Assembly (NCBI RefSeq): GCF_020911925.1 | Contig: NZ_CP087134.1 | Location: 1,736,001 to 1,800,000, forward strand | Direction: 5' to 3' | DNA: 64,000 bases | Source of the DNA: Flavobacterium cupriresistens | GTDB taxonomy: Bacteria; Bacteroidota; Bacteroidia; Flavobacteriales; Flavobacteriaceae | Shown here: one piece after another, positions 16,622 through 24,883 of the stretch | How the letters are laid out: every line of letters starts with the position of its first letter | How positions within the stretch are numbered: position 1 is the first letter of the stretch | Notes under the pieces: generated by a model | Told to the model about the DNA's origin: nothing | Database searches by the model: none | The model's input: the letters and a program-made list of their open reading frames with translations, nothing else | Translations under genes and position numbers: made by a program

Positions 16622-17240
16622 TTAGCGGTATACTTTTCTGTTAATGATCTTTAAAAGTCCCTTTTTTTCTAAAGTTTTAATCGTTCTGATGACGGTTTCA
16701 ACACGCAGTCCCGTTAAGTCACCAATCTGTTGTCTCGTGAAATTGATACAGTACCCATTGGTATCTTTTTTAAAATTAAAATAAGCAATTCCGTGATCTA
16801 TATAGTTTCAGAATTCGATGCTCGGGTTCCTGAGTTGACATTTCTGCCGCCATAACAGATTTGTAATACAAACGCTGTGCTAAATTCTCGATTATTTTAA
16901 GGCTGATGGATGGATTGTCTTCCAAGAGTTTCATGAAATCGGATTTAGGAACACAAAGGATTTCCGTATCGGCAACGGCAACAGCGCTTGCCGGATAGTT
17001 TTGATTTAGAAATAAAGGAGGTTCGCCAAAAGACTGGTCTTTGTAAAAGATACCCTGAATAAATTCGCGTCCATCATCATTGTAATTGTTCATTTTTATT
17101 TCACCTGAAACAATTTGATAATAGTGTGTGGGTAGTTTTCCTTCTTCAAAAACAGTAGCAGTTTTTTCGTAGAATTTCTTTACGGCACCATATTTTTCTA
17201 AAAGACTATTAGCAATCATAAGTTGTTTCTTTTGTGTCAA
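16622..17240 (-). pseudogene. Crp/Fnr-family regulator interrupted by a frameshift
   Basis: The first 146 residues (17240 to about 16803) are a cyclic-nucleotide-type sensor domain with a dimer helix (SISLKIIENLAQRLYYKSVMAAEM) and stop at 16776 after an out-of-frame YRSRNCLF tail. One frame over, from about 16801 to the TAA at 16622, the DNA encodes the missing helix-turn-helix: IDHGIAYFNFKKDT, then FTRQQIGDLTGLRVETVIRT, then LEKKGLLKIINRKVYR. Removing one base near 16802 restores about 206 residues, normal for the family. It is either a real loss of the DNA-binding domain or a sequencing error. It stands close to the globin operon that such a regulator could control. Confidence 0.88.
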
Positions 17241-17313
17241 AAGCGATTACACAAATATAATTTATTCAAAATAGTTCTTCAGGATTAAAAAACTTTTACT
17301 TTTACTCCCGATT

Positions 17314-18042
17314 ATGAAACAAAAAATAGCCAATATCTACGAACAAATTATTCAGGCCAAGATTGATGGGCAAAAATTGCTTGCCGTTCTTTTGGATCCC
17401 GATAAAATTGTCTGGGAAAATTTGGACCACCTTTTACTTAAAATTAAACAATCTCCTGCAACCCATATTTTTGTTGGAGGCAGTATTGTTCAGGCAACTA
17501 TTTTGGAAGAATTAATGACAGCGTTAAAACAAAAAATAAACTTGCCCGTTGTTATATTTCCGGGTGATCCGTCTCAGATTTCTTCTCAGGCCGATGCTAT
17601 TTTGTTTTTGTCATTATTATCGGGACGAAATGCGGATTATCTCATCGAGTATCAGGTTCAGGCAGCACCAATTCTGAAAAAGACAAATCTTGAGGTTATT
17701 TCAACAGGCTATATTTTAATAGAAAGTGGTAATGAAACTGCCGTAGCAAGAGTCAGTAAAACACAACCTTTGGATCGTCAAGATTTAGACTTAGTTTTGG
17801 CAACGGCACAGGCTGGGGAAATGTTAGGAAATAAATTAGTTTATTTGGAAGCAGGAAGCGGAGCAAAAGAAGCTGTTCCGTTAGAAATGATAACGTTAGT
17901 TGCTCAAAATGTTGAAATTCCGGTAATTGTTGGCGGAGGAATTGTAGATTTGCAAGGAATTCAAAAGGCGTATACCGCAGGTGCAGATTTAGTAGTGATT
18001 GGAACTGCTTTTGAGAATAACAGTCACTTTTTTGAAGCCTAA
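17314..18042 (+). CDS. Geranylgeranylglyceryl phosphate synthase family protein
   Basis: A 242-residue (beta/alpha)8 prenyltransferase of the PcrB/GGGPS family, which joins a polyprenyl diphosphate to sn-glycerol-1-phosphate. LLDPDKI (26-32), FVGGSIVQ (54-61), FPGDPSQIS, YLEAGSGAKEAV and VGGGI (phosphate site) are the family signatures. The archaeal-lipid reaction has been demonstrated for flavobacterial group members, but what they make in the cell is unclear. It is divergent from the Crp/Fnr gene and 36 bp upstream of pnuC. Confidence 0.92.
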   Translation: MKQKIANIYEQIIQAKIDGQKLLAVLLDPDKIVWENLDHLLLKIKQSPATHIFVGGSIVQATILEELMTALKQKINLPVVIFPGDPSQISSQADAILFLSLLSGRNADYLIEYQVQAAPILKKTNLEVISTGYILIESGNETAVARVSKTQPLDRQDLDLVLATAQAGEMLGNKLVYLEAGSGAKEAVPLEMITLVAQNVEIPVIVGGGIVDLQGIQKAYTAGADLVVIGTAFENNSHFFEA

Positions 18043-18078
18043 AATGTAAAAAGTAACAACCGGAAACAACCTGCTAAA

Positions 18079-18702
18079 ATGATTGATTTTTTTCTTGAGA
18101 GTTATAAAAATGTTCCGCAATGGCATATTGCTTTGGAGTTTTTAGTTTTTGTGTGTGGAATTTTGAGCGTTTGGTTTGCCAAGAAAGAAAATATTTGGGT
18201 CTATCCGACAGGTTTAATCGCAACCGTAATTTCTGTTTACCTTTTATATATTGCAGGTTATATCGGCGATATGATCATTAACGGTTATTTTTCTGTGATG
18301 AGTATTTATGGCTGGTACGTTTGGGCAAAAGGAGGAACTGTTGAGGATAATCTACCCATTACACGAACTAATTTTAATGAAAAAATAATCGGAGTTATAT
18401 TGTTTTTTGTAACTGTTTTTGTAGTTTTCGGAATTTATAAATATTTCGATTACGAAATCAAAAATGACAATTATGTCGATATGATCTCATCGGGGATATT
18501 TTTTTCAGGAATGTGGTACATGGCCCGAAAAAAAATCGAAAACTGGACACTTTGGATTATAGGTGATATTATTGTAGTGCCTCTTTACGCTTATCGTGGT
18601 TTAGGGATGTTATCACTTCAATATTTAATTTTTACAATTTTAGCTATTTCAGCTTATTTAGAATGGAGAAAAATCTTAGACAGCAAAAAACAACTATCAT
18701 AA
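18079..18702 (+). CDS. pnuC: PnuC-family vitamin transporter
   Basis: Inner-membrane facilitator with seven predicted helices. WVYPTGLIATVISVYLLY and MSIYGWYVWAKGG contain the family's substrate-facing Trp/Tyr/Asn pattern. PnuC relatives carry nicotinamide riboside, riboflavin or thiamine (PnuT) and depend on intracellular phosphorylation to trap the vitamin. The next gene begins 40 bp before this one ends and opens with a NadR-type ribosylnicotinamide kinase domain, which favours nicotinamide riboside. A TPP-riboswitch-controlled TonB receptor lies three genes on, so thiamine cannot be excluded. Confidence 0.88.
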   Translation: MIDFFLESYKNVPQWHIALEFLVFVCGILSVWFAKKENIWVYPTGLIATVISVYLLYIAGYIGDMIINGYFSVMSIYGWYVWAKGGTVEDNLPITRTNFNEKIIGVILFFVTVFVVFGIYKYFDYEIKNDNYVDMISSGIFFSGMWYMARKKIENWTLWIIGDIIVVPLYAYRGLGMLSLQYLIFTILAISAYLEWRKILDSKKQLS

Positions 18703-20777
18703 AGATTGCTTTGTTTGGTCCTGAAAGTACAGGAAAAACAACCTTGGCAAAACAACTTGCTCAGTATTATGAAACAGAGTGGGTTCCTGAGTTTGCACGT
18801 GATTATTTGCAGGAAAAATGGGAAGAGAATCAGCATATTTGCGTAGCTGAGGATATGATGCCTATTGCTTACGGACAGGTAGCGCTAGAGAATCAAAAGC
18901 TTTCTGTGGCTAAAAAATATTTGTTTTGCGATACAAATCTGATGGTTACTAAAGTTTTTTCTGAGATGTATTATGGCTTTTGTGATGCCCTTTTAAATGA
19001 AGCTGCACTAGAGCACGATTACGATTTGTTTTTCCTGACGGACATTGATGTTCCGTGGGAAAAAGACGATTTGAGAGATACTCCCGAGGGAAGAGAACCT
19101 GTGTTTTCTGTTTTTAAACAAACCTTAATTGATGCTAAAAAACCATTTATTACGCTTTCAGGGGATAAAGAAAGTCGTTTAGCAAAAGCTACAGCCATCA
19201 TTGATAATCTGACAATTGCTAAAGAAAAAGGTTTTTCATCTGCTGATTTTGTGGAGATTTACGAGCACGGAATTCCTTTTGAGAAGATTTTAAAACAACT
19301 GAAAATTTTCAAAAACGGAATTGCAAAGAGTAATTTAATAAGTCCCGCAACAGTAAACAAAGGGATTTTAAGTCTTACGGAAAGGGATTTTGAGGAGAAA
19401 GCCAATTTTTTTGACCTTCAAAAAGCAGCGCTGAAATTAAAGAAATTTGTTCCGGCTTCAGGAGCTGCTAGCAGAATGTTCAAATTTTTGACCGCTTTTC
19501 TGAATGATTTTGATATACAAACTGAAACTATAAATGCTTACATAAATAGAAAAAAGGACAGCAATCTGTCTATTTTTATTGTAGCAATGGACAAGTTTCC
19601 GTTTTTTGAAGCTTTAGATAAAAAATTACGGGAAATTTATCCGGATTTTGAAACTTTAGACAGAGATTACAAAAACTATTATTTTATAAAACTATTACTG
19701 TCAAGTGATTATTTTGATTTTGCAAACAAACCAAAAGCAGTTTTGCCCTTTCACCAGTATACCACCCATATTGCCAATCCGATAGAAGAACATTTAAACG
19801 AATGTTTACACTACGCGACGGCAAATCAAGTTTCAAATTTACATTTTACAGTTTCGGAAGCTCATCAAAACCAGTTTGAAAAAGCGGTTGCTTCGGTTAA
19901 GGAAAAAGTAGAAAAGGCGTCAGGAGTTCAAATTAAAATTGGTTACAGTTATCAAAACAAAAGTACAGATTCTATTACGGTTGATGTTAAAAACAAGATC
20001 GTCAGGGACAGTAAAGGCGCACTGGTTTTCAGACCCGGTGGGCATGGAGCTTTGATTGAAAATTTAAATGAATTGGATGCCGATATTATCTTTATAAAAA
20101 ATATAGATAACGTAATTCAAAACCATATTGATAAAATTACCTTATATAAAAAGGCTTTGGCGGGGGTTTTAATTGAAATTCAGCAGAAAGTTTTTGGTTA
20201 TTTAGAGGTGATTGAAAGTCAGAAAATAAAAGAAAACGAGCTTGAGGAGATGGTTGTTTTTCTAACTCAAAAGCTCAACATTCAGATGACTAAAGATTTT
20301 GATAAATTTACTTTTGAAAATAAAATCATTAAAATTGAAAGTTTGCTAAACAGACCCATCAGGGTTTGCGGGATGGTTAAAAATGAAGGGGAACCCGGAG
20401 GAGGGCCATTTTGGGTTATGAACAGTAAAGGGAAGATTTCTCTTCAGATAGTTGAAGCATCTCAAGTCGATTTAACCAATAAAAAACAACTTGAAATCTT
20501 AGCTGAGGCAACACACTTTAATCCGGTTGATTTGGTTTGTGGAATAAAGAATTATAAAAACGAAAAATTCAATCTGGGTGAATTTGTAGACTCAAAAGCC
20601 GGTTTTATAGTAGAAAAAAGTGTTGATGGAAAAGCTGTAAAAAGTTATGAGTTACCGGGTTTATGGAATGGTGCAATGGCAAATTGGCTGACTATTTTTG
20701 TTGCAGTACCCTTAATAACTTTTAATCCTGTAAAGACCGTAAATGATTTATTGAAACCAGCACATCAACCACAGTAA
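18663..20777 (+). CDS. Fusion of NadR-like nucleoside kinase with DUF4301
   Basis: Residues 12-185 are a P-loop kinase like the C-terminal domain of NadR: FGPESTGKTTLA (18-29), VPEFARDYL (41-49), FCDTNLMVTKVF (89-100), and TPEGREPVF. Residues about 200-704 are DUF4301. The segment FVPASGAASRMFKF (262-275) resembles the G-x-G-x-R-M loop of sugar-nucleotidyltransferases, and FRPGGHGALIENLN (456-469) resembles the UDP-sugar pyrophosphorylase loop; KAVLPFHQYTTH lies at 359-370. I infer a kinase joined to a nucleotidyltransferase-like domain with unknown substrate. It overlaps pnuC by 40 bp and arfB by one base (TAATG), so all three are translationally linked. NadR itself carries an NMN adenylyltransferase where this protein has DUF4301. 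Confidence 0.85.
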   Translation: MEKNLRQQKTTIIKIALFGPESTGKTTLAKQLAQYYETEWVPEFARDYLQEKWEENQHICVAEDMMPIAYGQVALENQKLSVAKKYLFCDTNLMVTKVFSEMYYGFCDALLNEAALEHDYDLFFLTDIDVPWEKDDLRDTPEGREPVFSVFKQTLIDAKKPFITLSGDKESRLAKATAIIDNLTIAKEKGFSSADFVEIYEHGIPFEKILKQLKIFKNGIAKSNLISPATVNKGILSLTERDFEEKANFFDLQKAALKLKKFVPASGAASRMFKFLTAFLNDFDIQTETINAYINRKKDSNLSIFIVAMDKFPFFEALDKKLREIYPDFETLDRDYKNYYFIKLLLSSDYFDFANKPKAVLPFHQYTTHIANPIEEHLNECLHYATANQVSNLHFTVSEAHQNQFEKAVASVKEKVEKASGVQIKIGYSYQNKSTDSITVDVKNKIVRDSKGALVFRPGGHGALIENLNELDADIIFIKNIDNVIQNHIDKITLYKKALAGVLIEIQQKVFGYLEVIESQKIKENELEEMVVFLTQKLNIQMTKDFDKFTFENKIIKIESLLNRPIRVCGMVKNEGEPGGGPFWVMNSKGKISLQIVEASQVDLTNKKQLEILAEATHFNPVDLVCGIKNYKNEKFNLGEFVDSKAGFIVEKSVDGKAVKSYELPGLWNGAMANWLTIFVAVPLITFNPVKTVNDLLKPAHQPQ

Positions 20778-21181
20778 TGAATCCCGAAAAAATACAATCA
20801 GAATTAAATTTTAAAGCCGTTAGAAGTAGTGGCGCCGGTGGACAAAATGTAAATAAAGTATCTTCAAAGGTAGTTTTGACTTTTGATTTAAATGCATCCG
20901 ATTCTTTATCCGAAGAAGAAAAAATGCTTTTAAAGACCAATCTGGCTTCTCGTTTAACATCAGAAGGGATGCTGATCTTAAACTGTGATGAAGACCGAAG
21001 TCAGATTAAGAACAAAGACCTAGTTGTGAAACGTTTTTTTGAAATCATTAAAAAAGGATTATTCGTTCCTAAAGTCAGAAAGGCGACTAAAATTCCAAAA
21101 GCCGTTATCAAAAAAAGAATCAAAGACAAAAAGAACATCTCAGAAATAAAACAATCCCGCCGAAAACCAAATTTAGATTAA
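20777..21181 (+). CDS. arfB: Alternative ribosome-rescue factor ArfB (class I release-factor-like hydrolase)
   Basis: A 134-residue peptidyl-tRNA hydrolase that frees ribosomes stalled at mRNA ends. The GGQ motif is in SSGAGGQNVNKVSSKV (about 16-31). The C-terminal tail is basic and lysine/arginine rich (KIPKAVIKKRIKDKK and KQSRRKPNLD); this tail is what ArfB uses to probe the empty mRNA channel. Full-length release factor domains that recognise stop codons are absent. It begins on the stop codon of the preceding gene. Confidence 0.93.
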   Translation: MNPEKIQSELNFKAVRSSGAGGQNVNKVSSKVVLTFDLNASDSLSEEEKMLLKTNLASRLTSEGMLILNCDEDRSQIKNKDLVVKRFFEIIKKGLFVPKVRKATKIPKAVIKKRIKDKKNISEIKQSRRKPNLD

Positions 21182-21262
21182 GTTTGGAATTTGGTATTTA
21201 AATTTTCAGTTTTGGAATTTGGAATTTCAGTTTTGGAATTTAATTTTTCAAGATTGTATTTT
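21181..21262. repeat. TTTGGAATTT-rich intergenic repeat
   Basis: Several copies of TTTGGAATTTGG and CAGTTTTGGAATTT follow the arfB stop. The same words occur near 27950-27990, 28500-28545, 42210-42318 and 62400-62465. They form weak inverted repeats and contain no gene. Confidence 0.6.
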
Positions 21263-21282
21263 AACTTTTTAGTCCTACCTTT

Positions 21283-21370
21283 GCCCCGTCTCAAAGGGGT
21301 GCTCTAAATAACGAGCTGAGATCATACCCAAAGAACCTGAGCGAGTAATGTCGCTAAGGGAAAAACGACA
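21283..21370 (+). promoter_or_regulatory. TPP riboswitch upstream of the TonB receptor
   Basis: The conserved thiamine pyrophosphate aptamer order is present: AAAGGGGTGC (21294-21303), GAGCTGAGATCATACCC (21313-21329), AGAACCTGA (21332-21340), the variable GCGAGTAATGTCGC hairpin, and TAAGGGA (21355-21361). Binding of TPP should reduce expression of the receptor. Its 3' end (ACGACAAA, 21365-21372) can pair with TTTGTCGT at 21393-21400 in a hairpin that would compete with the closing stem, a possible switch. Confidence 0.95.
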
Positions 21371-21528
21371 AATTTTAGCATATAAACTCTATTTTGTCGT
21401 GAAACAATTTTATTAATTTAACAAAAGAATAATTCCCCCTTTTATTCGTAATTTTTTTACGGATGAAAACTATTTTAAGTATTTCAGCTGCAAAGGTTCA
21501 AAGTAGCAGCAGTTCAAAGTTTTTTAAA

Positions 21529-23712
21529 ATGACCCACTACAAGTCATTTTTCCTTGTTTTATTTTCTTTATTTACTTCTCTGACTTCTTTTTCGCAACAA
21601 CAAGATTCGACCAAAGTCAATCAGCTTGACGATGTATTGGTTTCGGCCGTTCGTGTGACCACAAAAACACCGGTATCTTTTAGTAATATGAGTAAAAAGG
21701 AAATCCAATTTAGAAACCTGGGCCAAGACATTCCAATTCTTATGAATTATTTGCCTTCTGTCGTGACCACTTCTGATGCAGGAAATGGTATGGGATATAC
21801 CGGAATCAGAGTACGTGGTAGTGATGCTACAAGAGTTAACGTTACGATCAACGGAATTCCGTACAATGATGCCGAAAGTCAGGGAACATTTTGGGTAAAT
21901 ATGCCCGATTTTGCTTCGTCGGTTGAGAGTTTGCAATTGCAGCGCGGTGTTGGAACTTCGACGAATGGTTCGGGAGCTTTTGGTGCCAGCTTAAATATGT
22001 TGACAGATAAATATGCTTCAAAAGCCAATGGAGAAATTTCAAATTCCTTTGGAAGTTTTAATTCCCGTAAGCATACCGTAAAATTCAGTACCGGGCTTCT
22101 TAATGACCATTTTGAAATCGCCGGACGTTTGTCGGCCTTAAAATCTGACGGATATGTAGACAGAGCAAGTTCTGATTTGAAGTCTTATTTTTTACAGGGT
22201 ACTTATGTTGGTAAAACTACTTTAATCAAAGCCTTAGTTTTTGGAGGAACAGAAAAGACGTATCAATCATGGGAGGGAATTGACGCAAAAAGATTAATTG
22301 AAGATCGTACCTATAATCCTGCCGGAAAGTTCGAGGACGAAGCTGGAAATACTCGTTTTTATGATAATGAAACGGACAATTACAAACAAGACCACTATCA
22401 ATTGCATTGGAGTGAATCGATTTCAGATAAATGGAGTACTAATTTAGCTTTTCATTATACCAAAGGTCTTGGTTATTTTGAAAATTATAAAGATGATGAG
22501 CCTGTTGAGGGTTACGGAGGAATACTGCCGACTAAAATGGTTGAAAATGATAATGGAGATTTAGTTCCCGGAACAGATTTAATTCGTCAGAAATGGTTGG
22601 ATAATGATTTCTACGGAACCACTTTTTCTGTAAAGTATATAGACGAAAAACTGGATGTCATCTTTGGTGGTGGTTGGAATAAGTACGAGGGAAGTCATTA
22701 CGGAAAAGTAATCTGGGCAAGAAATGCCGGACAAACAGAATTAGGAGACCGTTACTATGATGATTTTTCGACAAAAACGGACGGAAATATTTTTGCGAAA
22801 GCCAATTATCAATTGACGGATAAATTGAGTTTCTATGGTGATTTGCAATACAGAAAAGTGACTTATAAAGCGAATAGTGCCGAAACAGGTTTGGTTGATG
22901 ATCATTTTAATTTTTTTAATCCAAAAGCGGGTTTGAATTTTGAAATCAACAATAAGAATATTTTATACTTTTCATACGCCAGAGCGAATCGTGAGCCAAA
23001 TAGAAGCGATTATGAAGGTGGAAATGTAAAACCGGAGAAATTGAATGACTTTGAGTTGGGTTGGAGATTTAATTCAGATAACGTTCAATTGAATACCAAT
23101 TTCTATTTTATGGGATATAAAGACCAACTTGTTTTAACCGGTCAGTTAAATGATGTAGGTGCTCCTTTGCGTGCCAACAGCGGCGATAGTTACCGAGCAG
23201 GTATTGAGGTTGATGCAACGCTTAAGTTGTCGGAACAATGGTATATTCAACCTAATATTACGTTGAGTCAAAACAAAAACAAGGATTATCATTTTACCAG
23301 AGATGGAGCTTTACAGAATCTGGGTGCAACCAATATCGCTTTTTCTCCTGAAGTAATTGCAGGTAATCGTTTGACTTTTATACCAATTAAAGACTTGCAA
23401 ATTTCATTGCTTTCTAAATTTGTAGGAGAGCAATTTATGGGAAATATTGATTCGGATGTTTCAAAACTAGATAGTTATTTCGTAAATGATTTGAATGTTT
23501 CTTATGAAATTAAACCTAAAAAAGTTTTTAAATCAATTATGTTATCAGCATTAGTCAATAATATTTTTGATTTAAAGTATGAGAGTAATGGTTTCTTTTA
23601 CACGTATGATATAAAAGACCCTGTTACTTCTGCTGTTAGGACTTTTGATGTATCGGGTTATTATCCTCAGGCAGGAATTAATTGCTTAGTAGGATTAACG
23701 TTGAAATTTTAA
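21529..23712 (+). CDS. TonB-dependent outer-membrane receptor, TPP-regulated (thiamine uptake)
   Basis: Imports a scarce ligand across the outer membrane with energy from TonB. The start at 21529 (MTHYKSFFLVLFSLF) gives a clean signal peptide ending SFSQ; the frame also allows a start at 21463 with 22 extra residues. The plug domain follows: a TonB-box-like DDVLVSAVRV, the GMGYTGIRVRGSDATRVNVT region, and GIPYNDAESQG. A 22-strand barrel ends in CLVGLTLKF. The preceding TPP riboswitch points to thiamine or a precursor as ligand, as known for Bacteroidota OMR1-type receptors. Confidence 0.93.
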   Translation: MTHYKSFFLVLFSLFTSLTSFSQQQDSTKVNQLDDVLVSAVRVTTKTPVSFSNMSKKEIQFRNLGQDIPILMNYLPSVVTTSDAGNGMGYTGIRVRGSDATRVNVTINGIPYNDAESQGTFWVNMPDFASSVESLQLQRGVGTSTNGSGAFGASLNMLTDKYASKANGEISNSFGSFNSRKHTVKFSTGLLNDHFEIAGRLSALKSDGYVDRASSDLKSYFLQGTYVGKTTLIKALVFGGTEKTYQSWEGIDAKRLIEDRTYNPAGKFEDEAGNTRFYDNETDNYKQDHYQLHWSESISDKWSTNLAFHYTKGLGYFENYKDDEPVEGYGGILPTKMVENDNGDLVPGTDLIRQKWLDNDFYGTTFSVKYIDEKLDVIFGGGWNKYEGSHYGKVIWARNAGQTELGDRYYDDFSTKTDGNIFAKANYQLTDKLSFYGDLQYRKVTYKANSAETGLVDDHFNFFNPKAGLNFEINNKNILYFSYARANREPNRSDYEGGNVKPEKLNDFELGWRFNSDNVQLNTNFYFMGYKDQLVLTGQLNDVGAPLRANSGDSYRAGIEVDATLKLSEQWYIQPNITLSQNKNKDYHFTRDGALQNLGATNIAFSPEVIAGNRLTFIPIKDLQISLLSKFVGEQFMGNIDSDVSKLDSYFVNDLNVSYEIKPKKVFKSIMLSALVNNIFDLKYESNGFFYTYDIKDPVTSAVRTFDVSGYYPQAGINCLVGLTLKF

Positions 23713-23730
23713 TAAGATATTCAAAAACAA

Positions 23731-23766
23731 AAAAGCCTGAAAGTTTTACATTTTCAGGCTTTTTTA
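23731..23766. terminator. Bidirectional terminator between the receptor and lipoprotein genes
   Basis: AGCCTGAAA (23734-23742) pairs with TTTTCAGGCT (23751-23760), with A-rich DNA before and six Ts after. It serves the convergent genes on both strands. Confidence 0.85.
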
Positions 23767-23768
23767 TT

Positions 23769-24185
23769 TTAATTGTATATATGAAGTACAGTTCCGGTTA
23801 ACTGAGCCCGATATTGTTTTAAGGGGTATTCTTTGTTGCCAAGTCCCGAGAAAAGATTGTAAGCGCTTTTATCACAGGAGCAAACGGCATTTAATCCGTC
23901 AATTTTCAAGGGAGCACAAGCATTTGCGGCTTCGTTAGGACAAGCGGCATCAAAAGCATTGTAAGTTCCTTCGCCCGTTTTTATTACGATTAATCCTTGT
24001 GCACCGAAATTGGGAACAAATACAGGATTGCTGATAAATTTCAGATTGCTGTATAAAGGCAGATTAGTGTCCAGGTACGCATTAACAGAATAATTCGGCA
24101 GATTCGGGTTTTTGTTGCTCTTACCGCTGTCGCTACAAGAAAAAAGTACAGAAACAAAGAGGGTTAATAGCCAGATTTTTTTCAT
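23769..24185 (-). CDS. Lipoprotein with Rieske-like fold lacking histidine ligands
   Basis: A 138-residue lipoprotein; lipobox VLFSC puts the acylated Cys at 17. The C-terminal half follows the Rieske pattern: AFDAACPNEAANAC (77-90), then GLNAVCSCDKSAYNLFSG (97-114), then YPLKQYRAQLTGTVLHIY. In true Rieske proteins the motifs are CxH and CxxH. Here the His positions are Asn (CPN, 82-84) and Asp (CSCD, 102-105), leaving C82, C90, C102 and C104. A classical 2Fe-2S cluster with two His is not possible; a four-Cys metal site or disulfides are possible. Role unknown. Convergent with the TonB receptor. Confidence 0.75.
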   Translation of the reverse strand: MKKIWLLTLFVSVLFSCSDSGKSNKNPNLPNYSVNAYLDTNLPLYSNLKFISNPVFVPNFGAQGLIVIKTGEGTYNAFDAACPNEAANACAPLKIDGLNAVCSCDKSAYNLFSGLGNKEYPLKQYRAQLTGTVLHIYN

Positions 24186-24277
24186 TATTTAAAGTTGAAT
24201 TAGTGAAACAAAAATAAATTATTTAGATTTGAATTCCATATGATTAACATATAATTATGTACTATAAAAAATAATAG

Positions 24278-24318
24278 TATATTTGTAATAAGAAATCCCG
24301 TCCCGATGGGATTTTTTG
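24278..24318 (+). promoter_or_regulatory. greA promoter element and leader hairpin
   Basis: TATATTTG at 24278-24285 matches the -7 box TAnnTTTG. Soon after it, AAATCCC and GGGATTT pair around GTCCCGAT, and TTTTT follows: a compact terminator-like hairpin (24293-24316) inside the greA leader, 25 bp before the ATG. Confidence 0.6.
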
Positions 24319-24340
24319 TATTTATATAAACGACGAAGTT

Positions 24341-24817
24341 ATGAGTAAAGTATCTTATTATACAGCAGAAGGATTAAAAAAACTAAAAGATGAATTGGAG
24401 CACTTAAAAAGTGTAATGCGTCCAAAGGCATCTCAGGATATAGCAGAAGCAAGAGACAAAGGAGATTTATCTGAAAACGCAGAATATGATGCCGCTAAGG
24501 AGGCACAAGGACTGTTGGAAATGAGAATTGCCAAATTAGAAGAAGTATATTCGAACGCCAGATTAATAGATGAATCACAATTAGATGTTTCTAAAGCATT
24601 GGTGCTTTCAAATGTTAAAATCAAGAATCAAAGCAACGGAATGGAAATGAAATATACATTAGTTGCAGAAAGTGAAGCAGATCTTAAAACCGGAAAAATT
24701 TCAGTAACATCTCCTATTGGAAAAGGTTTACTTGGAAAATCGGTTGGAGAAGTTGCTGAAATCACAGTGCCTAATGGTGTTTTGAAATTTGAGATTCTTG
24801 AAATCTCAAGAGACTAA
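24341..24817 (+). CDS. greA: Transcription elongation factor GreA
   Basis: Binds RNA polymerase and stimulates cleavage of backtracked RNA. The 158 residues match GreA: an N-terminal coiled coil (YYTAEGLKKLKDELEHLK and ARDKGDLSENAEYDAAKEAQ, with the acidic tip D/E residues at about 43-47 in GDLSENAEYD) and a C-terminal FKBP-like domain (SPIGKGLLGKSVGEVAEITV). It is followed 66 bp later by the HIT gene on the same strand. Confidence 0.97.
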   Translation: MSKVSYYTAEGLKKLKDELEHLKSVMRPKASQDIAEARDKGDLSENAEYDAAKEAQGLLEMRIAKLEEVYSNARLIDESQLDVSKALVLSNVKIKNQSNGMEMKYTLVAESEADLKTGKISVTSPIGKGLLGKSVGEVAEITVPNGVLKFEILEISRD

Positions 24818-24883
24818 TTTTTTTAAGTTTAAAGGTTTAATCGTGCAATCGGTTAAACGATTTACCATACAAACAATTAAACG

